Shown here piece after piece: positions 48,401 through 59,984 of a DNA stretch of 64,000 nucleotides. This stretch comes from Echinococcus granulosus (Eukaryota > Platyhelminthes > Cestoda > Cyclophyllidea > Taeniidae), in NCBI RefSeq assembly GCF_000524195.1, contig NW_020170428.1, forward strand, positions 244,007-308,006, read 5' to 3'. Within the stretch, counting starts at the first letter, position 1. Every line of letters starts with the position of its first letter. The translations under genes were made by a program, and so were the position numbers. Below the pieces are notes generated by a model. It saw only the letters and a list, made by a program, of their open reading frames with translations, was not told the origin of the DNA and made no database searches.

Positions 48401-51400
48401 TTGTTCTAACTATTCCAACTACCAGGCGCCTATTAAAAGCGAACTAGGAGCGAGGCTACAGTTGTCTATCAGTGAAGCACTTAGCCCAATGGGAAAGGAA
48501 ACGTAAAATGGTAAGTCATGCATCGATTCAGCATTCCAACGCCAGGGGACTTTTTTTTCATTGAGAAAGAGAACTCGTCTAGCATTTCACAAACCGTCAT
48601 TGAAGTGAGAACGTACCTGGAGTTTATATCTACTGCGCAACTTTTGGTATTTCCACTGATACAGCTTGAAGTTATTACTCGACTGAATTTGCTTGTAGAG
48701 GAGGTCCAATTCTAGCTGTACGGCGTGCATGTCGTTGTAGGGTGAATTACCGCCATCAACAGCCATGTTCTTTGGCCGCAGACGACTCTTTCGTTCATTC
48801 TTTAGCTGCTCCTTCCCATGCATCTCCAGATGACGCACACAGCGTGCCTCCTCCTCGGCGTCGCGTTTCAACAAACGGTCAACTTCACTCACATGCTGCG
48901 CTTGCATCCGACACAACGTCTTCTTTTTGGCGCCGATGAAGTTGCTGTATTCTCGGTTTAACTCTGCCATCTTTGCATGTTCGATCTCCTAAAACGGATA
49001 ACATTTAACTAGACCGACGCTCCGGCCACCCAAAATGACTTGCATGATGACTGCATGGAACTATTAGTAGCCACGACCAACATGGAAACAAAAATATTGT
49101 TTGAAATCCTTTAAAGCACTAATCAACTTGCATTAAGCCGATGTTTTTCCTGCTCCAGCTTCTTCATATGCCTCGCGCACAAACGTTTCAGCGCGCCAAA
49201 GGAGTAGATGGCATCCAAACAGACATCCCCATCGGCGGCAGCTGCGTTGACATCCGATTGGCTACTACTACCACCACCACCTCCAGTGCCGCCGGAGGCG
49301 CCACCGCATTCACCAAGCATAATGGCAGCAGAAGGAGCGGCTCGCATCATGCGTTGCGTCTTGAGAGTTGGGAAGTTCTGCTGCTGTTGTTGTGATTGCT
49401 GTCTGCTAGCGTTCGATCGCACGGTGGGACGAATGGGTTCACGACGATGATCACCAAAGATAGGCTGAGTCGGAGATGGTGTTGCTGAAGTGGAAACGGA
49501 GGATTGAAGAGGGACGGGAGAGCCTTCCACTTGAGGTGGGATACTCCAGGGACTTGGGGTGGCGTCAGCTGGAAGGTGGACGGATTAGGATCTTAATGTC
49601 ACAGTGGAAGAGGCCAGATTTCCAGGGAACATAGAACTCACTCGAGAGGTGATGAAGGAAGGCGGGAGGGTCGGGAAGGGGATGTGCCTGTGCCTGATTT
49701 GCGAACTGTTCAAGAAGGGGTTGAGGAGCGGAAAGAATAGCACCACCACCACCACCGGTTGTTATGGAAGGATGGATATTAGCATAGCTGGAATCGGCTC
49801 CATTCATCCGCGTGTCGGCGCTAATAGCCGCTCCCATTGGGCCACGATCTCCCTAACGGAGAAAGAGCGTAAACCCACCGTTAACCAGCAGCTGTTCTCC
49901 GTTAGTGCCGGATGTTAAAGAAATTCTCTCAGATCAGAGCCTCTCGACACAATTTATCAACAACATCACCATGAAAGTGGACAAATTTTTCCGTTCCTAT
50001 ATCGTGGTTGTTCTTGAAGTATTCAAACACTGTTTTGTGCCTGACATAGAAAAAGAACCACGATGGTCGCCAAGGAAAACGCTCAAAACATGGCAGGATC
50101 TACCCTGACGCAATGAATTCCATCCATTTGTCGCTTAGCTTAAGGGAGATGCTAATTCCAGACCTGTCACCAAGGGAGACTCGAGTGCAACACTGATGTC
50201 GGCGTTGACGATAGCAAACGGTAGACGATACTAAAGGCAGGTATAAACTGTGAATGACTGGCTCTACGCAGGAGCCACTTAATCTGTGTCGTTGATGTTT
50301 TAAATAAGGATTACGCCTTATCAAATCGGCGGCAGATGAATAAACTGGGAGGAGGGTTAGATACAGCGTCTCTAAAGCTTTTGATGGAAAGAATCCGCAT
50401 GGATGGATGATAGATGGTCAAGGAGTCATATTGGACATGAATGTGTGGTCAATTAATGGTCCTCGGTCGCCGTGGGTGAATCCTCCTTGGTGGCACAGTC
50501 ACAGCCACAGCTTTCCAAGGCTTTTGCACATTTATCATACACTTTGTTCCACACTGGACATATGACAAGCAGACCGGATGGGTCCCATAAGGGATGGTAA
50601 AATGACCTCGACTTTAGCACATTGATATGACATTTCGGAAATTATTTGTTGAGCCGGGCTGTTTGAATGCAGCGTCACATAAAGGTGACAGTTTGGCAGC
50701 TTATGGATGACTGATGAGTCTGCTCAGTCTCCGATTGACTGGAAGCCTTCAACCATGCATGCTCGGGCACACCGCGCATGGGCGTAACCCACAGGTGGAA
50801 TAGCACCAAACCAACTTTAGTAGACAAAGTTGACAGACAAAAATGTGACCCATTAATTCAAGTTTAACGACGAATTAAAGGTGGAACCGCCCCTGGAGAT
50901 AAGAATACTACAGCCGAGAGCCCTCAGCTTACAAGCATCTGGTGGCATAGCGGTGGCAGCGTGGTAGGATATGCATAAGACCGTCTAACACTCCTGAAAA
51001 ACGGGATAACTTCCAGTGATACCTTGAAGAAGGATCACGTCTCAATCTATTGTTTAATTGCTACGTAAAAAGATACATGTGGATAAGTGGACCTGAAGGA
51101 ACACACAACAAGATGGGTGGTTATCAAAACGACATCGCTCTCGACAAATACCCCATCTCAATTCATTTATAATTTGTAGAGGTGAATGTATCAAACCCGA
51201 CGATAAAAGGAACTGGTTAAAAGGCTTTTTTTAAATTTGAGCGCCTAGAAAAATCTTGTATCAAAGGATTCTGATGACAGCACCAAGCAGATGAGCGAAT
51301 AGGTGTAGGTGAGGGAGCTACAGTGTTGCGACAAAAGTCTACGGAATGAAAAGCAGTTTTTCGTACTTAAACAAGTTTTTAAGCTCAGATGCACTGAGAT

Positions 51401-54400
51401 ATGACCTCTTCCCGATGCGGAAGATCTTGCTGCAGCTGAAAACGAGATGCAACACCATCGTTGGATCCGTGAATCTTCCAGGTGTGACGAAAACCAGAGT
51501 GTGATGCAATAATCATTGTAAGCGACGAGAAAGATCAAAACAAAACGGGAGCTATTGATCAGCCTCCAAGACGGTGGAATAAAGCTCTGCTATCAGTCGC
51601 CAACCCTTCAGTAAGTTGACCAAAAAAGCCACCGCCAGACTCGATTATCCCACAGCGTTTGTGAAGATGAACCGTGGAGTAAAATCTAATCACCTTAGGT
51701 TAAATTTACCATTCTCACTCAGTGAAACATGAGTTAGACGTCTTTCAGTTAGTTCAGCGATCGCAAATTAACTCGTTTCAAAGTGGTTTACAAATTTCGA
51801 CTATCGCTCCCCAAAACAAAATTCCCCATTTCAGTAGCTTCAGAGGTAAAAAAAAAACAAGAGGAAGAAGGGACGAAAAACATACTTGACCGTCCTCGGT
51901 CGCACCACCTCGGCCTCCTCCACCACCAACACCTCCCCGTCTGTCAGGCTCACCGAGGACGAACTGGGGAGGATTTGGGTGGCTGGCACTGACTGAGTCC
52001 TCGATCTCAGCAATGTCGGTCTTGGCGCCACCGGTGGCCGTCGTTGATTCGCGGACCTTACTTCCGTCTCTGACTCTGCCACCCTCACTTGGGAGACCTT
52101 CGCCAAGGCATTCGTAGTGAGTCTCCGACGCTGCACTGCCGGTCTTGCTGGCTTGCGGGAGGGGGACGGGAAGGCTGGTTGATGAGCATCCCGATAGGCC
52201 ACTTCTAAGACTGTTGGAAGTGCTCTCCGTCTGTCCACAGCAAAAACAGAAAGAGAAAGTGGGGCGTTAATGAGCCAATCAAAGGAGGAAGGTCCATTTT
52301 CGGAGCAAATTAACCGGCGTGAGAGTTAGCTATTCCGAAGTGTAGTCTGTGTTCCTACTACATCGATCAACAGAGAATAGCTTTCTAGGCTTGCAAAGGA
52401 ACACACTTCACAACTTTTTCTCACTCAGGAGCAAGTGATTGACTGCGTGGAGAGATATATATCCGATCTATCTATGTCTTTGCTAAAAAGTAGCCAAATG
52501 GGGACCATCAGTTGGTCGTTCTAATTTTAAAGACCTCAGTTTCAAGCACATCTACCTACACACAAGGCTTTTGAAGTAAAAGGAAGCAAATGCGAATTCT
52601 ACTACATTTTTACTTCCATAACTATTTACGCGTCAAATTGGACGAACAGCAAACCTCCGCTTTACTTAACTCTCCAAGCATCCGCCAACTAAACTCATCA
52701 AAGCTAATTTTGTGAAGCATAGAGGGCCTAGCCAATTCATCCTCTGATCTCAAGTAAATCATGCCCACAAAGGTTGGAATTCACCTTTAGCATAAGTTAT
52801 GAGATGTGAAATCGCATATCCACAAGACCTAGACGATTCGGAACCGCTGACTCACGGTGGTATAAAGTGACAGTGATCGCTCAATTACTACACATAAGTA
52901 GAATATCCTCAGCCGCATTTTATTGTCTTAAGCCCAAGCAATTTGTCTGGGGCACACAATTCAACTGAGTCAATCACCCATAAAGTGACAAAGAATACAT
53001 CACATGTACGTGTAATGGTGAGTTCAAATTAGTAGATTAAGTTTAACAGGCAGTTTTAGATACTAACCACCACGTACTTTGCATGAATCAGCTCCACAGA
53101 GCACCAGTAATCACACAAAGGCCTCAAAAAAATGCGTGAAACTCCTTAAGGTTAGTGGGATCAAAAAGCCAAATCGGCTCTACACATTCAACGTAATAAA
53201 GAGGCTTCGCAGAAACCATAAAACATAGTGGTATAGTGCGGAAGACTCTAGCAGGATCGATCCGATACACGTAGAGTCAACTTTCGGGAAAGAGAGGCCA
53301 CAAGTGTTAGCGCCAAATTCCAAGTTATGCTATTAAATAAATCGGAAAAAAACAGCTACATGAGGATGCTGGCTATTAGAACTGGGGAGGGGAGGGGAGA
53401 GGAGAGGAGGATACTCGAGACGCAAACAGACACCAACCAGCCAGACAGAGCAATAGTAGGCCTAGCCCTCGCGCGTATTTGGATGGGTGAAAAGGGGAAG
53501 GGAGAGAAAGGAGAGGAAAGTGTTATGGAGGATGGGGACCTGAGACCTACCCCTTCTGTGTATGGTGACGTATCTCCATCACTAATTGCATAATCTGCAG
53601 ATGGGAGGAGAGAAAGAGGAAGGGAGGTAAAAGGTGAGGCATACACGCACACGCACACACTATTTAAATGGGGAGATCAGATATTCAAAAGGGAGGATAG
53701 AGGAGGGATGGGCGGATAAATACGCAACTTACAGCACCATCAGCAGTAGATTGGCTCTCCCTGTCGTAGCTGTCCCGTTGCTGTAGGCGACGATGCACAG
53801 CCCCATTGCGGGCCGGTGAATCTACGGGAGCGTCACCACCGCCACCGCTGTCGGTGCTGTTCTCGTGGACTTTTTTAAACTTCGAACGAACTTGGTTACC
53901 CTCTGTAGCGTTGGCCATCCCGCGTTGAACAAGATCGTGCAGTATTTGGGTGGGGTTTCGAATGGACGTACAGAAACGATGGTTCAAAGCCTTGGCCGAA
54001 GTTGGGCGCTCCTCAGGCTTGAAATTACATAATAATCGACCGTTAAATGTCTAGATTTGCAGATTGCTTTAAAGTGCAGAAATAAAACAGCATAATGGTC
54101 ACGTGAGAACAAAAAAACAGCTGTATTTGCTGGTCTGTGAGAGGGTTGGTTGCTAGTATGTGGATGATGTGAGTTCTCTCTAGCAATTTAGCAGTCCTGA
54201 TCAACAAACGAGTCATATTCTACGCAAAAAAAACGAACCGACACAAAGTGGACCATGACGACGAGCTCAAAGCAATTGTATGGAAGAAAACAATGGATAA
54301 ATCCGCCTCAAATAATGTGTGATCTGGCGGTAGCAAGAGATGGAGTCAAAATAGACACGACACAAGTAAACTGGTGGGCGAAATTGAATGAATGACCAAA

Positions 54401-57102
54401 CCAGTAAGTCCATTCTAGAAGGATTTGAAATGAATAGGTCAGATAAGCAGCTTGCATCTACCCTTTTCTGACATGAATTATAATGGAGAGGAGGCATTGT
54501 ATGGTCGTCAACCTCCGAACTTTCATCATGCTGACTATGTCAGAGTCAAGCGATGAGGAAGAGATTAAATACTCCTCAAAACTGCACAAATCACCAACAT
54601 GGTTTCATAACTAGCGCGCCCCTTCTCACACTGATTATCCTTATTAACTACATTCTAGCATTAACTAATTCCACGACCCTCAGTAATGTCTCCGATATGT
54701 GGCGCCTCAAATCCGAACAGCTGACCGATATTCGTTGGTATAACCAATAGGGTGATTTCAATACCAAAGTGACTCGGTTTACCATCAGTTTTATAGTACT
54801 TTGTTGAAGTAGATGATGAAATTAAAAAATGACCAATTTGCACACAAGGCGGTGAAAGTAGATTGAACGAAATAAAAACAAAGGGCGAGATGAAGCGAGA
54901 AACAGCGACGTTAAACGGTACTAGGACTTGCACAACACACGTACGCATAGCTAGATAAGCAAGCGGGAAAGCAGACAGGAAGACACTGACACACATACAC
55001 ATACACACATGCATACTGGCGCAAAAGGAGAGACACGTACGCACGCACATAGAACCGCATGCATTCATTAGTTCATTCCCGATTTATTCAACATCTGATG
55101 CTGCTGTTGTTCGTAGCATTTGCTAATAATGATGAAGTCCGGGTGGAAGGGGTGGCAGGGGACCTGTGAAGAATTGTATCAATCTGCACATTTCCAACAC
55201 CAAATTACCCTTTACTTAGGTGACACATTGACTCATGCTAAAACACGTAAACTAGTACCCTCTCGATTCAAGGCTTGGTGGATGGAAAGAGTAAGTTAAC
55301 TTTCACACTAGTGAACAAAATTGGAGAGGGCTGAGGCCTGGAATATTACCCAATCATACCACTCCAGTGGTAAAATTGGAGGCAGTGAAGGAAATACTCA
55401 GCAATTAAACAACCCCCCAGAAGATGAGGACTCTGGTGTCACCACCCACGCAAACACTTAAAACGGGGTTTGTGTAAGTACCTCGCTGCTAGTGCTGCCT
55501 CACTGATCAATAGAGGAGAAAATTAGGGAGGACTTTTCTTTCGAATAATTAGCTCCACAAAAACGCGTGAGCACACATACAGAGAAACAAACCTGGAGTG
55601 TTCATGTGCGAACGCATGCACTAACAATAGCGCAAATTGTGCAAACATTCCTTGTGTATGCATACTGGATGAAAAACAAGAAGAGCATTGCAAAACTGGA
55701 TAAAATGAGCCGGAATTATAAGATAGTATAATCCCACACTTGACTCACACATACACATGAGACGCGCCCACTTCCAAAAAAGCCACCCTCCAAATTCAAT
55801 ACTTCCATTATTCAGGCACTTTATTTGCCTTGACCTCAAGTGGTCAAAAAAGGAGCGCGACTAGGCTTTAAGACCAAGAAGATTAAGCATAATTGCCGCC
55901 CTAACAAATTATTCATCAAATGACAACGCTGAGAGTCAACACGTTTCTTCCAGGCTGCTACATTTGAGTGCGCACTCATTCACACACAGATGCATAGCAA
56001 GAAAAAACACCTCTGCACACACACAAGAGTGCAGGATGACGTCATTAAAACTAATAAAAGACGAAACCTTACACCACTGCACTCGACTCAAGCACCTGAA
56101 AGAGGCTTTACATAGTACAAAGGAGCAGCATTACTCACGTTCTTCTTGAGAACAAAATCCACGAATTCATAGAAGTCTGAGGTCCAGTTAGCTTCTCGCA
56201 GAGTGGGAGCGGGATTCAATGCTATCTGGTAGAGAGCTGCCATTGTATTGGCGCATTCCATGTATGGCGGCTTCAGTTCCGCTAAATCAAGCATACAATC
56301 GGCAAATAAGTTTAAAAATAGGGAATACAAAACTAATCCATGCCAAATTAACCCACCCATTTCTATACAGGTGATTCCCAAAGACCACACATCAACACGA
56401 CAGTCATAAAGACCATTTTCCATGGCTAGGATCACTTCAGGAGCAATCCAATAAGGTGTTCCAACAAAGCTATTTGCGGGGCTTTTAAAGCTCACAGATC
56501 CGAAATCACCAACTTTCACCCCACCGCTTTCTGTGAATAAGATGTTTGCAGCCTTAATGTCACGGTGGATATAATTTCTTGAATGGATGTAGACAAGGCC
56601 AGTGAGCACCTCCCTAACAATGCACGAAATTTCACATTCTTTGAGAGGATGCCTTTGAACTTTGAGAATATCAGCAACGGACCCAAGGCAATATTCCATA
56701 ACGATCTGCAACGAAAATGTTTAGAAAAACACTGCTGTACCCAAGGAACTTGTTGGTCTATGTAGCAACCACGGCATTGAACACAATTCTTATGATTGAT
56801 GCGCTTGATAAATTCTACCTCCCGCCGCATATCTTTTAAGTCTTCCAAGGAAACTTTTCGCTTTGTATCATACTTCAGTTTTTTTATGGCAACTACTTCA
56901 CCGGTCCCAACCGTAGTAGCCTAGAGATTATTTTGGTAATAGGACATACGCGATAAACTATCCCGAAATTTCCCGTCCCTATTTGAGACAGGTTTGTGAA
57001 TAGCTGCGTAGGATCTTCATTACTAATTATCCCAAGATTCTGGAGATCTGCAAAAGCGTTTGCACCAGTAACCTTGGGCATAATGTCAGAGTAGTAATGC
57101 AA
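45419..57102 (-). CDS. TAO-type Ste20 serine/threonine kinase
   Basis: TAO kinases act upstream of p38/JNK and Hippo signalling and on microtubules. Kinase exons: 57102-56950 (P-loop [11 protein letters not shown]), 56920-56741 (VAIKKL), 56705-56357 ([40 protein letters not shown]), 56281-56139 ([20 protein letters not shown]) and 54017-53733 ([15 protein letters not shown]). The sequence [12 protein letters not shown] is diagnostic of TAO. A Ser/Gly-rich linker follows (exons at about 52236-51887, 49852-49633 and ending at 49132, with [11 protein letters not shown]). The C-terminal coiled coil is in exons 48988-48617, 48138-47881, about 47739-47535, about 46181-45990 and about 45610-45419 ([20 protein letters not shown]; stop TAG at 45419). 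The intron after 49132 uses a GC donor. The linker between 51887 and 49852 may have more small exons. The kinase active-site residues are all intact. Confidence 0.92.
46525..46563. repeat. Compound (GAT)n(GATG)n microsatellite
   Basis: About seven GAT units run directly into four or five GATG units, in a TAO kinase intron. Confidence 0.9.
47332..47355. repeat. (GGAT)n microsatellite
   Basis: Five tandem GGAT units within a larger stretch (47140-47420) of degenerate GGATGGA-like repeats, in a TAO kinase intron. Confidence 0.85.
50674..50689. other. Degenerate GTCAC-GTGAC palindrome
   Basis: GTCACATAAAGGTGAC, preceded by GC as at 15184 and 34220. The arms match but the centre does not. Confidence 0.3.
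53384..53410 (+). other. G-run cluster, possible G-quadruplex, in TAO intron
   Basis: GGGGAGGGGAGGGG followed by AGAGGAGAGGAGG. Three runs of four G plus further GG runs. It sits in a purine-rich block (53380-53700) on the strand opposite to transcription, so the transcript itself would be pyrimidine-rich here. Confidence 0.5.
54985..55020. repeat. Degenerate (CACA/TACACA) simple repeat
   Basis: Alternating ACAC and ATACAC units in a TAO kinase intron. Confidence 0.6.
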
Positions 57103-57482
57103 GGTGTCTATTTAACTCAAACAAAAACCCGGATGACTGCCTCTCTCAGCAGAACGCGAAAAATGAACAAAGATCAAGAGAACCAACGGACCACCAAAGC
57201 ACAATTGTGGCGCCGTCGAAAGCAGACACCCTCAAATCTATTCAGTGGGATAAAACAATTTTTAGGGTGACGTATCATGGACTATTTATGCAGAAAATCT
57301 AACTCATGTAAATAATATTAATAACGGATGATCGAAGTTTAACATTTGCAAAGCATCCTAGACATTTTACGTCCTCAAAAATACTTGATTACTTTTTTAT
57401 ATTTTTTAAAAAATCCTGTCCTAAATGAAACAAAACACCTAAAACAGTTAGTGCCATGTGATAAAAATTAGTAAGTGTATAT

Positions 57483-57660
57483 GTAGCGTCCCGAGACTCC
57501 CTTAAGACAAAAGAAGGCACAATACTCGGGCAGAATATATATATTCAGCACGGAGAAGGTATCTGGGCTATTGGCATGGCCCAAAAAACCAGCCCACCCA
57601 GCGAGGTACATGGGGCTAATTCGAAGTGCAAGAGTGGCGCCTCACCAGAACCGAGGGGTA
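57483..57660 (-). repeat. Dispersed element, copy B (TATATATATTC core)
   Basis: The reverse complement reads CTGGGTGGGCTGG, GGGCCATGCC, GATACCTTCTCCGTGCTGAA, TATATATATTCTGCCCGAGT and then CTTAAGGGAGTCTCGGG. This is collinear with copies A and C. Confidence 0.55.
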
Positions 57661-59232
57661 AACCACTATCGTATTACATATATATATTAGTTTCAATTAG
57701 TTATTGTTGTCCAATAAAAGCCAAGCAAATAATCGGCACATTTGGCAAAAAAAATCTGTAGTGCTTCGAAACTCTTAATTAAAACCGTAAATTAAACCAA
57801 GGCATAATGTAATTCATAATTTTCCTACTTTGTTCAACATTCTTACCCACAACATGACCCATGCTGTGAGGAAAATAAACGCGAGCCAGCCGTCACCAAC
57901 TTTGCTTGCAATAAAGGTTTTGTTGGGGAAGGAGCGTTACTTTCTCTTTTGCCAACATTAGTAAATGCAGAGTTTTGTCCTTTGTGGGAACTGGATTAGA
58001 GGACGGGGAAAAAACTAGTCATCACGCATATCCATCGCCTGTCCGAGGGCACTGGCCCAGATGCAGAGCCGCATAACAAAGAACGAAAATGAACATATGT
58101 CTGTGCGGATAAAGTTTTATGTCCATTTCCATTTATTACATTGTTCTCACCTTATAGGTGCTCAGCCGCAGCCATCCGGGTTCTATCCGGGTAGTATAGA
58201 ACTGCACAGCTTACTGCGTTTCGTTATATTTTTGCACTAAAATACAGGTATGGTGAGCATATAGCTAGCTAACCCTTTAAATGTATAAGATGTCGTGCTG
58301 CCACCGGTGTTAATAGCTTTTCTGCAAAAACAAGACTGGAACAGCTGTCAAAGCTAGGCGTTGTTTTCATCCCTTCTTTCATTGGTCATTGCTGATTCTC
58401 CTACTTGTAACGTATGCGAATCTTCCGCCCTGCGAAGGCTTTTTCCATGTTCATTTTTGATCCTACCGTTATGGCGCCTCAAAATATTTTTTGGCAAACA
58501 GCGGGGCCTGGTGACACTGGAATTGTCCGGAGTCCAGTTTACCCTACGAAGATGCGGTAACAGAGATCAAATACAATTTCTTAATCAAATATGAGATTTA
58601 GGTGGCAAAATTGCTGCTCAGTAAATTACAGTGATTTTAAATTAATAGAATGCTACGCAAATTAATTAACCGTTGATTAAACAAATTTTTTGTAGTCAAT
58701 GCAACAAATATTTTGACAAAAATGCTTAACCTGAGTCAAAACGAAAAAATTATTATTTCACTTTATATATGTGTGTAATACTTATGATGCTTAAACGCTC
58801 CTCTCAGAGAGGATTTGGGCACATGAGCTGAACCTCGTGACTGAGGAGTCAACGTCCAACAACCGGGGAAAAGGTTCCGCGTCCGCACCTCCCTGAACCC
58901 TACCCAATGTACATGACAAAACCGAATCTACCTAGGTGTCCTAAGAGTATGAGGGCCAGGGAAGAGAGGTTCTACGAGTCTCGTCCTATATATGCATAAA
59001 TGTGACAAGAAATTGTGATATGATGTTTTGTAACCTTTAGCAATAAAAGTAGTACTAAGCCCTACTCTTTGGCAAATATACATGCAAATCACTATGCGCT
59101 GTGTCTTATCCGTCTTTAAAGAGGTTTTAAAGAATCCGAGATTGCCTAGGATTGTTGAGTTTTAATATTAATTTGCTTGCATTCTCGCTAACTTGGTATG
59201 AAATGTTATTCATTGATTGCTTAACTCTCCGT

Positions 59233-59400
59233 TTTGGTAAAGGACCTTTTTTGTCTTGGCCGTTGTACATCACTGGGTGGGCTGGCCTCCAAGCCATGTT
59301 CGTAGCCTAAATACCTTCCTTATGCCGAGTACATATATTCCGCCCGAACATTATATTTCCTATCATCTTCAGCAAATTCTTGGGGAGCTGCAGAAACATT
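59233..59400 (+). repeat. Dispersed element, copy C (TATATATTC core)
   Basis: Reads TGGTAAAGG, TACATCACTGGGTGGGCTGG, CCATGTTCGTAGCCTAAATA, CCTTCCTTATGCCGAGTA and CATATATTCCGCCCGAAC. It is clearly the same element as copy B in the opposite orientation. Confidence 0.55.
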
Positions 59401-59984
59401 AGCTTAAGTGGAGTTAAAAAACAATATGCACAAAATTTTAGCTTTTAAAGATTAAATTTTTGCTATAAAATTACTTTTTTGCAGTTCGTGTCATTTTACA
59501 TTACTGAGAATTACTTAAAGACATTAGATGTATTATTGGTGGTTGCTTTGTCTAAAAAAAAGCACAAGACATTTTTACACTTCCACTATTTATAAAATGC
59601 TATTAAAAACCCTGACTCAGCTATTTTTTCACGAGACAGAATAAGAATAAAAGGATTTTGTAAGCACATGCATAAGGCGCGATCTTTGGATGTTCGGTTG
59701 GCTCGTGGGGGGTCTTGTATTTGTCTAGATTTATTTTCGGATACTGTATTTTGTTAGCACAAAGTAGTCTGTTCCTCCGCAAGTAGGGTTCGTCTTTTTT
59801 TAAGTAACATATATTGGCAGCTTTGTTGTGCGCACCTGTCTGTTCGTGGTGTTTTTTCTTTAGCGATAATGAGTTTATCATTTGCTTTTGATGTGCCAGG
59901 CGTTTGATAAGCCGACAAAAACGTCTTCTTTAATTCCTTTCCTAGGTGATTACTTAGCAGCAAATTCGCTTTTATAGATCGTAC

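Larger units (their letters stand above)
57103..59984. promoter_or_regulatory. Divergent intergenic region, TAO kinase / eIF2B epsilon
   Basis: 2.9 kb, AT-rich, with no supported gene. It contains copies B (57483-57660, minus) and C (59233-59400, plus) of the dispersed element, facing opposite ways. The GC-richer block 58795-58990 is distinct from its surroundings, but I could not identify it. Promoters of both genes must lie here. Confidence 0.5.

Noticed and set aside
54661..55068. 135-codon minus-strand Cys/Met-rich frame
   Set aside because: Comes from the degenerate CACATA simple repeat in a TAO intron.
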